Position numbers and translations under genes: made by a program
Assembly: GCA_000827495.1 (NCBI GenBank)
Contig: KN817520.1
Location: 195,979-259,978 of the forward strand
Direction: 5' to 3'
Length of the DNA stretch: 64,000 nt
Origin: Hypholoma sublateritium FD-334 SS-4
Taxonomy: Eukaryota; Basidiomycota; Agaricomycetes; Agaricales; Strophariaceae
Notes under the pieces: model-generated
What the model was told of the DNA's origin: nothing
The model's input: the letters and a program-made list of their open reading frames with translations, nothing else
Database searches by the model: none
Part shown: piece after piece, positions 11,300-22,554 of the stretch
How the letters are laid out: every line of letters begins with the position of its first letter
How positions within the stretch are numbered: the stretch's first letter is position 1

Positions 11300-12230
11300 C
11301 CGACTTTACGTGGGAACATGCTGGATGCGGATTTGAACTCCGATAGGATTAGATCAATAATCTAATCGGATTGCTTTATCTAAATCAGGATACAAGTTAA
11401 AAATAGCACCGTGCAAGCGCCTCCCCACCCAAAATACCCTCTTCATGAATGCCAATGACCTCTCGAGGATGTAAATATGCACAAGTACTGTATCCTCTGC
11501 TAATAAATCTGTTAAAATGGCGAAAAATATCACTACACAAGGCCACTCAGCCCCAATTCGAGTCCGGACAGCCCTTACGTGATGTGTGTCCAGAGTTATT
11601 TAAAGGTATAACGGCAGTTCCTAGCTAACAGATAGGCGCTGCACACACAAAATATCGCCCTCCATTGTCGAAGAGGACTGAGGCGAGTGCGTTTCGGTGG
11701 AAGAAATGAGCACGTGCAAGCGTGATAGTGCCACTCGGGCGTAATACCAATTCGCTTTGATGGTCCCCGCAAAACACAGCGCAACAATAACAATTTCCTT
11801 CCTTGTACATTGCACCTGGCGCATGGCCGGCCACGGGATAACCCACCACACAGCTGGTCGAGATGATGAATACATCCCAAAGCGATGCAGCCATCACCAT
11901 TTTCCCTACCATTCACGGTAATTCACGGTAGTTTCTAGTGCGATTGGTCTTGGCAAAACTGGAATTAAGTATGAGTATAGTAAATACTCGTCCAGCGCGT
12001 CTATACATGGTAGAAATGCGCTGAGAGGATGTAGACGAAGTAAAAACTAGGTCTTAGCCAATCCGCCTAATTTTTTGCTCTGGGGTATAAGGAGAGCTGC
12101 CAATCCGTGCTTTTGCGATCCATCCCGCCCCGCCCACAGCATCCAGACGGTCCGCCCCGAGCAAAGTTCTCCCGCCCAACCGTCCCCCAGCGGTTTTCCC
12201 CTCGAAGATTCAAACGTGCAATCAAGTATA
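11300..12230. other. Intergenic, nothing recognised
   Basis: There is a small perfect hairpin near 11345-11375 (GATTAGAT, loop, ATCTAATC). Overlapping minus-strand ORFs at 11596-11916 show no family resemblance. The last part before 12231 must contain the promoter of the zinc-finger gene; it is C-rich, with no clear TATA box. Confidence 0.4.
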
Positions 12231-14008
12231 ATGCCTCCGTCGCGAACAAAGGCTCCCAAAGCGGACACAGTCGAGCACGACGCTTTCGTAAGCACCTTGT
12301 CTTTATAATTGTTTTTGTTTTTATTGATCTTGTATTATTGTTTCTACCACCAGCACTGCGACTGGCCCGGTTGTGAAAAATCCGTTAGTCGCCAATACGA
12401 CCTCCTCCGACACAAACTCATACACTTTAAGTTCGTTATTTCTCACATGCTTACAACCTTAAATTCTGATATCATCTTCTGTTTCCAGGTTTTCCCCCTA
12501 CCACTGCACAGAACAGAATGGGGAAGGGACTCAGTGCACATACTCGGCTCGTCAAGTGGGAAACCTCAGGATTCACCTGCAGGTTAGACAGTAAGTGCAC
12601 ACCAATCTGTATCGTTCTACAGCCACATGCTCACTCCCTTCTCCGCAGTGGTATAAGCACTACCGTGGAGGCGCTCAACCTCATCCACCCAAAGCCCACC
12701 ATCCCGGCCGAGCTCCTCGCGGTGCACCCCCCCAAGACGTTGTCGAAGAAGACCGTACCCGCGTCGAAGAAGTCGGTGGCGCGTGGAATCCGCCATGTCG
12801 ACGACGCGCCGCCCACATACACCACCACTCCGTCCCCCAACGCGTACGCGAACCCCGCGCCAGCCACCCCGCAGTCATCCAGCGCCTCATTAGCCGCGGA
12901 AATCGCGACGTTCTCCGGCTGGGTCGCGCCCGCCCTGCGCCCCGCCACCCCTACCGGCGCGGCGGCACTCCCCGCGGCGCTGGAGTACGCCTTGCAGTCC
13001 ACGACGTACGCGGGCTGGGTGTCGGCGGACGCGCTGGATCAGGCGCAAGTCGCTGCGCCTCTGCCCCAGGGCACGGCGGGCGTATTTCAAGCTCAGGTTC
13101 AGGAGCCGTTCGTGTACACCCAGGAGGAGGCGGCATCGGTCTCGGGATGGAGGGCATCATATCAGCAGGCACCACAGTACGCCGTCGCGGCGCCACCCGC
13201 CGCCGTGTCCTATCAAACGAACGCGTATGCCACTGCACCTGTGTCATCCCAGCAAAACTGGATGGTACCCGGCCAGGCATACGCGCCGCCTATCTCAGCA
13301 GAGGCGTCAGTCGATTACGCCCAACAACAGAAAATCCAGTATCAAACGGCCGCCCAGCTCCCTCAGAATCCGTCCGCGAGCTGCACCGACACGCTGCCAT
13401 CGCACGCCGATGCCTTCCTCACTCAGTGGACCTGGACCGATGGCTACTCGCATGTCCCCGCATCCTGCTCTGCTCCCTCGATTTCTCCCACCACTACCTC
13501 ACCATCCTTGTCTTGCCCCTCCTCCTCACCTTACTCCCCCTTCTCTTCCTCACACTCCCCCTCTTCTTCATCCCCTTCATCGTCGTCGTCGTCGTCCTGG
13601 TACCCCCCAACCCCACCCACCGAGCTCGCATACCCCAACCCCGCCACTATCATTGCGCAACAGCAAGAGTACGCGCGCTTCTCCGGAAACACCGCCGCCC
13701 CACCCCCGTTCGCACGCGACTTCCAATTTACCCAGGAGGGGCTCACGCGGCCCAAGGCGCTCGCCGTTGCTCCGCTTGCGGACTTCGCCGGTTTGTCCTT
13801 GCCCTCGCTGGCGGTGGAGTCGCAGCCGAAGTCAGAGGCGCAATTGCAATTGGAGTCCGAAGCGCAGATGATGGCGGAGTTCGAGGCGCTGTTCGGCGCT
13901 GAGGTCACCCCCGCCAAGGTCGAGTCGGACTACTTCGACTTCGACTTCGCTTCGTGCGGCGCGGACGCTGATGCGCTCAGCTATTGGGGCGCGTGGGGGC
14001 AGTGCTGA
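12231..14008 (+). CDS. C2H2 zinc-finger protein, probable transcription factor
   Basis: Four exons (12231-12287, 12354-12430, 12489-12590, 12649-14008) splice in frame to a 531-residue protein. Finger 1 is CDWPGCEKSVSRQYDLLRHK with H-x3-H (C-x4-C-x12-H-x3-H). Finger 2 crosses into exon 3 and is C-x9-C-x12-H-x4-H (CTEQNGEGTQC ... HLQVRH), with an unusually long Cys-Cys loop. The fingers take the first 80 residues; the rest is low-complexity Ala/Pro/Ser/Gln with a poly-Ser run coded at about 13550-13600. The C-terminus is acidic and aromatic (AEFEALFGAEV, DYFDFDF), like an activation domain. All introns are GT-AG and 58-66 nt. DNA target and role are unknown; nuclear location and regulation are inferred from the architecture. 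Confidence 0.82.
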
Positions 14009-16454
14009 GTAGGCTGCCTTTTCCGTGTTTTTATCTGTCATTTATTCTTCATTTATTCTGTTGTACATAAACTCACTTCGTTCACCCCCATATTGGACAA
14101 TGGATAGACTGTGTATTATAACTGTACCCGAGGGCTTGCTTACCTATTACTACATTATTATCTCCAGCTGTGTGCGCTGCTTTGAGCAGGCTGTAATCCG
14201 CGGATAGACTTTTATACTTTAACCTATTTACATATTTAAATGGGCTACTTGGACTCGAACAATACAATGCAATACACTATCATAATCGAATATTGAGTCC
14301 GCTAGCTAGCGAACACAGTCCCAATTACTGAGGGTTGGTACTTATGTACACTTGGCTACTCCATCACGAGCATCGCAATCCATTCCAATTGGAACACGTC
14401 ACGGCGACAAACATTTGGAAGTACTCTATAATTACCCCACTCTAATAATGACCTACTCAATTTTAAGGTATACAGAGAGGGTTAAATTTATACAAATTAC
14501 GCGACGACCCGCTATTTCAAAACTAATCACTGCCATTGTTTTCAGTGTTCCTAATTTACCGGGCTGGAGGCTAAAAAAAAAACCTCGGAGCCCAGCCTGT
14601 ACACACCGTGCGGGAACATCTCGCGCTTGCGCTGGTCAGTGAGCTAGTATGGCACGGGGAAGATGCCGTCTCGTTCGTAGCTGCAAAGAGATCCTCCAAT
14701 TCGCCGACGCCGACTTACACGCAGGGGTCAGCATGCACCGATGATTACTGCGCAGGTGTAACACCGTGCGCAGTATCAGACAGGTATTCTAGTAACTTGG
14801 AGGGTCAACTTCAAGGCGGCATAAATGTGCGCAGTCCAGCGAGCGCGCCACAATGCTCTGCGTGCCGGGATATAAGCCGCGTCCCACGCATCAACAGCAC
14901 GGCCCGCTGAGGCCGCTGAACGGGTTGGTACCGCATACCTACCCGTTGAGTCAGCGTTGACGTGTAAGTACTCTCACTCCCTTGGCTCCTATTGTATTAA
15001 ACATGGCAGAGAACTGGTGCGCTTGAAAGCGCAATGACCGGTGCGCCGGTCACTGCGCGTTTGCTCCAAGTTTGCTCGCGGACGGGCAGCCGCGCCGGGC
15101 ATTTCGGCAAGAAGCGAGAGTACAGTGGACCCTGCACATCGTCTGCACCTATCTTACGGCAGGGGTCCGACTGCGTCAACGGATTATCTTCCGAAGGTGC
15201 GCAATTTTGGCATCTCCTTGCGGTTACTGATCATTTTCCATTAACTTTGCATATAGCATATAGACACTAAATAAGGTAGCAGCCTTGATTTCCGGGCCTT
15301 ATATGATGTCTTTTCTTGGCCAAAATTACCGTCCTTCGGCGCGTATGATCATAACAACTCAATACCCTTTTGATATGCATGGGGTGCTCGAGTGGTCGCG
15401 ACCTCTCTCGGCTCAATTCCTTGACCGACTCCTTGCATGTAACTTACTTATATACTTGCAGAAAGTGCGAGCACGACATCTGCATCGGTGACTTTCTCAG
15501 AGGCCCTCAGGAAACATGCGGCTACATCGGAGCTTCTGAATTCTTACAACGTACGCGCCATAGATGGCAACTCAAAATCAAATTCGGCCAGTCTTATGAC
15601 TGGTGACGATTGAAATAATCTGGCTCGTTCCAGTCCTCGAAATCGAGTGCACCTTCACCAGTGTCAACCCCCCGCCCCTCTCACCAGATATTCCAAGTAC
15701 ATATGCTTAGCATGCATAGGATACTAACCGAGTATCGAGAAGGGCAGTAACCAAATTGAAAAAAATTGCTCTACAATGTCCTGGCGTCTATCATGACCAC
15801 GTTCATGAAGATGGCCTCGGTGTCTTCTTATGTCAGCTCTCGCCTGTTCTCGTTCGGTCCATCTCATTGACTGAGTGCGTATTTTGGTGCGTCGAATAAA
15901 TATAAGAGACATCGAATCGGATGCAGGGGTACGATCTTCTCGGACGAGGTTTAATCTAATCCGTCTCATGACCGAGTTTGTGAATATTGAACAAATAGAC
16001 CATTTCCGATGGAGGTTTCCTTTTAAGGTAACAATGGGCTGAGCTTTTACACCCCCTCTCGCTCGAGATAAATGTCAATAAATAAAGATAGGTCTTTGAC
16101 TTTCACAAATGAATGGAATTTCGAGTCTCTAGTAAACAGAGATCTAATATAATATTTCCCCAGACACTAAGACATATTGCACCGTGACCCGGGAAAAGTG
16201 CCTCCGGGAGACAGAGACTATATTTAATTCCCCTGTCATACCACTGCAGAGCATATTGCACGGTGTTATGTAGCTCCTCCGTCGAACGCCGTTCTGAAAT
16301 TAGCTTCATAAGTCTGCACAAAATATCAGTAACAATTTCCCATAGCCAACAGAAAAGATATTTAAGAGGTCAGAGAACGAGGGACAGAGGCAGAATCCAG
16401 CACACCTCGACTACATCCAAGCTCCATAACAGCACTCACATATCTCATCCAACC
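14009..16454. other. Intergenic; contains one AsnRS relic
   Basis: Besides the AsnRS-derived fragment at 14579-14715, I see no gene. The ORFs are short, overlap on both strands and resemble no family. The 3' end (about 16200-16454) must hold the promoter of the secreted protein at 16455. Confidence 0.4.
14579..14715 (-). pseudogene. AsnRS 3' fragment including a splice site
   Basis: The DNA aligns over about 130 bp with 17790-17930, the AsnRS region coding [20 protein letters not shown]. The shared stretch begins in the intron and includes the exon border (ACCTCG... in both) and the exon with ACCGTGC, CGCTG and GAT codons in order. Several substitutions and indels break the frame. Because intron sequence is included, this copy arose from genomic DNA and not from mRNA. 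Confidence 0.65.
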
Positions 16455-16997
16455 ATGCAATTCAAGATTAGCACTGCCCTCGCCGCTCTCGGCGCCGCGC
16501 TCCTCGTCGTCCCCGCCATGGCTCAGACCGTCGCCTACTCGGGCTACGCCAGCACCGTCTCCTGCAGCGGAAGCTCCTTCGGGTGCTCCGACGGCGGCGC
16601 CGTCTGCTGCACGCTCCCCACCGGGTTCGGCTTCTCCGCCCAGTTCAACAACCTCCCGAGCGGCTCGCAGGGCCAGGGATACAGCAACAACGCCTGCACC
16701 GACTTCACTTTCTCCCTCTTCGGGCCAGGCACCAAGTGCTGGAACGGAGGTGGTGCGCGTGTGGGGAGCCTCAACTGGTTCCACTCCCCCTCTGGACGCC
16801 GTGGAGTCAACGAGGCCAGAGCCGTCGCGAGCTCTGGCGCGAACTGCTCGCAGCCGATTTCGTTCACCTATGAGGCCACCACTGGCAGCGGTGAAAGGAC
16901 GATCAAGGTCCCCGCTACTGCGGGCGCCGCTCAAACCATTGCCGACTTGTATCTCGTCAAGAATTTCGAGGCTCTCGCTGCCTACGAGGACTTCTGA
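16455..16997 (+). CDS. Small secreted cysteine-containing protein, family unknown
   Basis: Single-exon 180-residue protein. The start at 16455 gives a clear signal peptide (ALAALGAALLVVPAMAQ). The mature part begins TVAYSGYASTVSCSGSSFGC and has seven cysteines (including an adjacent pair in GAVCCTLP), an aromatic and Gly-rich middle (GPGTKCWNGGG) and a C-terminal IADLYLVKNFEALAAYEDF. I do not recognise a domain. The composition suits a basidiomycete extracellular effector-like or wall-associated protein, but that is inference. Codon use is strongly GC-biased, as in highly expressed fungal genes. Confidence 0.8.
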   Translation: MQFKISTALAALGAALLVVPAMAQTVAYSGYASTVSCSGSSFGCSDGGAVCCTLPTGFGFSAQFNNLPSGSQGQGYSNNACTDFTFSLFGPGTKCWNGGGARVGSLNWFHSPSGRRGVNEARAVASSGANCSQPISFTYEATTGSGERTIKVPATAGAAQTIADLYLVKNFEALAAYEDF

Positions 16998-17590
16998 ATT
17001 GTGAGCACGAATTCACGCTTTATTTAACTTAGAAGCGTACTGAATATATGTCAGCGGCACATCGAAATCCTCGATTTGGGAGGCATGATACCAAATTAGT
17101 CTGCGAAATGTGTTTTGTTTTCTGTAAATCGTGAATTTGTACTTTCATCGGGGCGCGCCCGTTTCTTTTGAATAAAATGTTCTCTGATATTTTGAGTCTT
17201 CAGTGAGACGAGTCAGAAGTTCAGTTTGCTCGCGTTTTATGATTATTTTCTAGCAGTGGCCGCAAAGCAGCGCAAAAAGGAAATAGATTTGTCCGGACAG
17301 GGTGTGTCACTATTGCATAGTCCCATCTAATCTGGTTCCATATATGGCAAAAATGACCGGATCAAGCATCGGCCCCAACACTCTATTTATACCCGGGATT
17401 GAGCGTGCCGTAGCTTTGGATATCGCACCCTGTGGTCTGAAACGTTACTTCATCGAGAAAAAACACAGCCATTGAAGTACTGACTACCGATCGGTCAGGA
17501 AAAGGAGCATGAAAACACTGCAACAAATAGCCGGGACACTCTATATACTCCCCAAACTTTTCATCACCCCAAGTACGCGAATCTAATAAT
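16998..17590. other. 3' flanks of two convergent genes
   Basis: About 590 bp between the stop of the secreted-protein gene and the stop of AsnRS. It contains AATAAA-like A-rich signals (for example AATAAAATG near 17171). No coding potential was seen. Confidence 0.5.
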
Positions 17591-19696
17591 CTAAGGCGTC
17601 GCGCGACCTGGCCATCTGCAGAAACATCTCAGCACCAACCAAATTGCAAATAAAATATAGATTACGGACCTTGGGTATAAAGAGCACTCGCGGACGGTGA
17701 ACCTGTTCGCGAGCCACGCGAGGAAGCGCTATAGCACATCAAACATGGTCAACGGTCATAAAAATCCCCAAGAGGCGTGAGCAAAAACGTACCTCGACAC
17801 CTAGTCCGTAACCACCGTGCTCGCACGTCCCGTACTTACGCTGATCGGTGAACCAGTAGTACGGCGCGGGGTCGATGCCCTCGCGCTTGTACGCAACGAG
17901 GAGTTCCTCCATGTCCGCAATCCTCATAGATCCGCCTATCATATATGTGCATCAGCTTCCACCACTCTCCGGTACACGAGGGGAAAGCACGCACCGACGA
18001 TCTCGCCTACGTTCGGCATCAGCAAGTCACAGCTCTCCGTGAACACGGGCCCGCCCTCCTTCGCCCCAGGCACCTTCTTCATATAGAAGGCCTTCAGCTC
18101 GGCCGGGAAGCCGTGCAGGAATATCGGCGTGCCGATGATATCAGTCATCTGCCGCTCCGCCGCCTCCGCGATGTCGTCCCCGACCGCGTGGTCGACGAGC
18201 TGCACCTGTCCATCGGGACCCTTGATGGCATTGCCCTCGACGTCCTCGGCGGGGTGTTGGATCCCGTGCTCGTTGAGCCATGCGATGGCGTCGACGTAAG
18301 ACATGCGCAGGAAGGGTCGGGCGGGCGGGGTGAAGGAGGGATTGAGCTGCTTGATGAGCGCGGCGGACGCTGGGTTCGCGAGGAGCGTGTCGACGGTCTT
18401 GCAGATCTACATTCCCGCAGTCAAGGGGTGATTTAGCATTGCATAGACAGGACGTACGATCTCCTCGATATGCGCCATGAGGTCGTCAAAGTTGATAAAC
18501 GCGAGCTCCGCCTCAAGGTGCGTGTACTCGCTCAGATGCCGGCGCGTGTGGCTGTTCTCCGCCCGGAAGCTCTCCTGCACGCAGAACACGTCCCCGAGAC
18601 TGGGGAGACACGTCTCGAGGTACAACTGCGAACTCTGCGTCAGGAACGCGGGCTGTCCATAGTAGTCCAGCTTGAACAGCGTCGCGCCGCCCTCGACCTG
18701 CGTCTGCACGAGGCACGGTGGCGTCACCTCGATGAGGCTCTCCGTTGTCAGCGACTGCCGGAACGCGGTGAGCAGGTACGCGCGCAGGCGCAGCACGGAA
18801 GACGCGGTCTCTCCTCGTAGGACGAGGTGTCGGAGATCGGCCTGGATCGATGGGTCCGATTTCTGAGGGGGTGTGAGATGTGGTGTCGCAGCGCGTGGGT
18901 CGGGCGTACCTCGTTCAATCTGTTGGTGAAAGCATCGTCAGCGCCGGGGGCCCCGCCGACGACTTTCCAGTAGTCGACGATAAGCTCGTGCCCGCCTGGC
19001 GCGGTCTTTCCCTCGGGGACTTCCTGTAGCGTACCAACGACCTCGACCGATGACTCGAGGTTGAGAGTCAGGGCTTCATATGTTTGCGCCTGTAAATATA
19101 GATCACACGACTCGAGTCATGGCAGAATTTCGGGATGATTCGCGACTTACAACGCGGCCTGAGAGCACGGTCTGCAGGTATCCCGTTCCATCGCGAACAA
19201 CGATGAATACGATGTCCTTCTGCTGGCGGAGACGGTGGACCCATCCGAAGACGCGGACGCGCTTGGATCGTAGATTATCGAGATGTGCGATCTTGGCCTA
19301 GATGTCCGTTAGCATCCTCCTATCTAAGCAGCCTTGCGAGTATCGCACTTTCGTAGCTTTGGGCAGAGCGGCGTCTTCGACGAGGACAATTTTCTTGCTC
19401 TCTTCCAGAAGTTTTTCTCTCTTCTCTTTCTCGTCGTTCTTCTCCTGCGCTTCGCGCTCAGCGAGCTCCTCTTGCTTCTTCTTCTTCTTCTCCAGGCCGC
19501 TCGCGTTCTTTTTCGCCTTTTTCAAGGACGATTGTGTTGGTTCATCGTACGTCGCCTCGGGTGATTTGCGGATCTGGAACGCTGCTGCTTCGCCGTGGTT
19601 GAAGATAGCGAGCGCAAGCGACTGGTATGGGGCCTCCTGCGTGCCCGTTCCTGTGGTATCTGAGCCTGCGGTCTCGTCGACGTAGAAGGCTGACAT
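17591..19696 (-). CDS. Asparaginyl-tRNA synthetase, cytosolic
   Basis: Class IIb aminoacyl-tRNA synthetase charging tRNA-Asn in the cytosol. From the ATG at 19696 there is a eukaryotic Lys/Glu-rich extension ([18 protein letters not shown]), then the OB-fold tRNA-binding region ([20 protein letters not shown]), then the catalytic core: [34 protein letters not shown], motif 2 [20 protein letters not shown], and motif 3 [20 protein letters not shown]. Small last exons give ECSLYPR and WPGRATP-stop at 17591-17593. About six to seven short introns are needed. It is divergent from the peptidase-like gene at 20244, with about 550 bp between the two ATGs. Two fragments of this gene lie upstream in the window. 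Confidence 0.94.
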
Positions 19697-20243
19697 GGTA
19701 GGAGTGAAAGGCGTATCCAGATTCCAGGTGCCAGCGATGCTATACGGTCCGTTCTATCTTTTCCCAAAACCTACTGACTCGATCGCTTATCTGCTGTTAT
19801 CTAATCTCGCTATTGTTGGCAGGTCGCATGATCTCCGACGGGTACTCGTGGCACTCAACGCCGAACCATCACCTATAATTCAAACCGACTTTTCGCTCCT
19901 GATATTGAGTACCACAAACCGCACATAAATCTCTGGACGTCCTCAGTGAGAAATATCGGAAGACACGTTGCTGCCATCCAAATCCCAGCTCCTGGTCGGG
20001 AGGCCTTGTGCCTCTGGACAAAGGGCTTTTCAAATTCAATATGCACATGCACAGTCAAAAATAACGCGACTTGGACCTAAAAGCACCGCCTCCAGCCCAA
20101 TTTCGACGCGAACGTTTCCGGTGACACGCTGCCCAAGTGATAAGAAGCTCCCAGCGCCGATCTTTGCACCCAATCGTTCTCTCAGGCTGCCACCACGTTC
20201 AATTTCAAGTCAAGGAGAGTTTACGCTCGTGCCCAAAGCTACC
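19697..20243. promoter_or_regulatory. Shared divergent promoter region
   Basis: These 547 bp separate the start codons of AsnRS (minus) and the S33-type hydrolase (plus) and must hold both promoters. No strong TATA box is evident on either side, which is common for housekeeping genes. Short ORFs inside are not supported. Confidence 0.55.
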
Positions 20244-22350
20244 ATGTCCACCGCCGTCACTGCAAACGAATACGAGACGTACAGTCTAAGAGGTACGCAC
20301 TTGATTCTCCGGGTGCAGCAGTACCCCCCTGATTGCTTGTCCAACAGACGATTTGAAAGTCGTAGAACGTTTCTTTACCATCCCTCTCGATCACACAAAG
20401 CCAGAGGGCGACAAGATTCGCGTATTCGCGCGGCACGTAATTCCGAAATCGAAAGCCAAAACTCCAGAGGAGCAGGAAAAACTTCCATTCAGTAAGCGAC
20501 GTTACTTTGTGTTCCCATACGTGTCTTACAGTGGTACCGCTAGTTGTGTATCTGCAAGGTATACTTTAATCTATATGCTAAAAGATTTCTAACAGTCCGC
20601 CCTGATATGAAGGTGGTCCTGGATTTGAGATTGGCCTTCCGGGAAGTAGTGGTTATCAGGGTGAAGTAAGCCATTCGTTCGTTGTTACATATAAAATCTC
20701 ACGCATTTCTCAGCTGCATGGGAAGGGATATCAAGTACGTTGGTCTAGCATTCGTCTATTAAGATTCTATTGAGGACCCCAGACCCTCTGGCTAGATCAA
20801 AGGGGGACGGGACTTAGCACCGCGCTCTCCCCAGACACTCTCCCAAGCAACGTGAAAACAGACCAGGAAATTGCCAATTACCTGAAGTTTTTCCGCGCAG
20901 ACAGCATCGGTGAGTGGCCCGTTTAACCTTAACCGATCTAGTCATGCTAACATTAATCCCAGTGAAAGACTGTGAATTCATCCGCAAAGAGCTCCTGGGA
21001 CACAAAGAATCACCCGAGGACCGCAAATGGACGATCATGGGACAGAGTTTCGGTGGATTCTGCGCGATCACTTACCTTTCCTTCCACAGCGAAGGCTTGA
21101 AGGAAGTGTTCACCACCGGCGGGCTCGCTCCCTTGGTCGACCAGCCGGACATCGTCTACGAGGCTCTCGTCCGTGAGTTACTCTGCGTGCAAGTTCACCC
21201 TATTGTCACTGACACAAAAAATAGGTAAGGTGATAAAGCGCAACGAGGTGTACTATAAAAAGTACCCCCAAGATATAAAAAGAGTACGTCCCTTCACTCA
21301 GTCGCCATTGCTCTCAATGACGGAAACAAATCGTGCCGTTCTGCCTAGGTGCGAAATATTCTTGCGTACCTTGATGCGAACGAAGTCGTCCTCTCCAATG
21401 GGGGTTACTTGACACCAAGTCGATGGCAACAACTCGGCATGAGGTTCGGAATGCACGGTGAGCTGCCGATACATATTATCTGGGGAAAACCACGCTACTA
21501 TCAAGGAAAGCTCACTGTTTACGATAGGCGGGATCGACACAATTCACCGTGAGCTCCCCCTTTCTGACCCCCATGCGAACACTTACCCACGTACTAATCT
21601 CAGAGATTGTCTTCCGCGCCTCTAATGATCTTGAACTCTTCCAGAAGTTCTCATACAAGGTTCTACAGACCATCGAACAGGAGCAGCCCTTCGACGGGAA
21701 CCCCCTCTACGCCATACTGCACGAGCCTATATATTGCCAAGGGTGCGCCGTCCCCCGTCCAGAACATGTCAACCCTAAAACTGACCACTGACCCACCCAT
21801 GTCTCCCCGCAGAAAAGCAGCCAATTGGTCTGCTTCGCGCGTCATGCAGAACCACGGCCAGTTTTCGTGGACGCAGACGTGCACGCAGGGTGACGACGTC
21901 CCCGTATATTTCACGGGCGAAATGGTACGTGCTCCGGCTCCCACCTGTCCCGAGCCTTTTTTGAAGCACCCCATATCACCAGATATTCCCCGAAATGTTC
22001 GACGACTACACCCACCTCCGCCCATGGAAGGGCGCGGCTGAGATCCTGGCGCGGGACGACTCGTGGGGGCCACTCTATGATCTCGGGCAACTGGCGAAGA
22101 ACGAGGTTCCGGTCTCGGCGGTCACGTACGTCCTTTCGTTTGATTACCCTTTCCCCACTCTCAAAAAGGTGATATGCGCAGCTACTTCAACGACATGTAT
22201 GTCGATTTCGGATTTGCGCAAGACACCGCGGCGAAGATCAAGAACACGGAGCAGTACATCACCAACCAGCTAGTGCACGATGGAATCCGGGAGGACGCTA
22301 GCGACGTGATGAAGAAACTTTTCAGGATATCCAAGAGGGAATTTAACTGA
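20244..22350 (+). CDS. Proline iminopeptidase-like alpha/beta hydrolase (S33)
   Basis: Alpha/beta-hydrolase that in this family removes N-terminal proline (or related residues) from peptides; probably cytosolic, as no signal peptide is seen. From MSTAVTANEYETYSLR the introns are short and numerous (about ten). Conserved blocks are ERFFTIPLDHTKP, VPLVVYLQGGPGFEIG (oxyanion region), LWLDQRGTGLST, the nucleophile elbow WTIMGQSFGGFCAITYLSFH, GGLAPLV, a helical cap region, IFPEMFDDY and, near the C-terminus, VPVSAVTY followed by NDMYVDFGFAQDTA. It ends REFN-stop at 22348-22350. The Asp and His of the triad cannot be assigned with certainty by eye. It is convergent with the GH71 gene, 204 bp apart. 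Confidence 0.88.
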
Positions 22351-22554
22351 AGGAACTCAGCACCGGGGTCGCAGTATTGCATCGTTGATGCACTTGGTTG
22401 ACTCAAAGATAAACCTAGTTCAATGATATTCTCATCTATCTCGGCGTAAAGTTCGGGCACCGGTGCAGATTTCTCCACTACTTCAGATACAATTCTTTAT
22501 CCGATGAGATAACGGACGCCATCCGGGCTCAAATTCTACCATACCAACACCAAA

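Noticed and set aside
11320..11380. Possible minus-strand tRNA (AGTTCAAATCC) with a nearby hairpin
   Set aside because: The T stem does not pair and no cloverleaf forms; the nearby GATTAGAT hairpin is isolated.
12595..13902. 435-codon and 214-codon plus-strand ORFs in other frames
   Set aside because: They are Arg/Pro/His-rich shadows of the GC-rich last exon of the zinc-finger gene; the spliced frame carries the fingers and a coherent acidic tail.
16362..16934. 190-codon minus-strand ORF opposite the secreted protein
   Set aside because: It is the antisense shadow of a strongly GC-biased coding exon (Gly/Ala/Glu-rich), while the plus strand carries a clear signal peptide.
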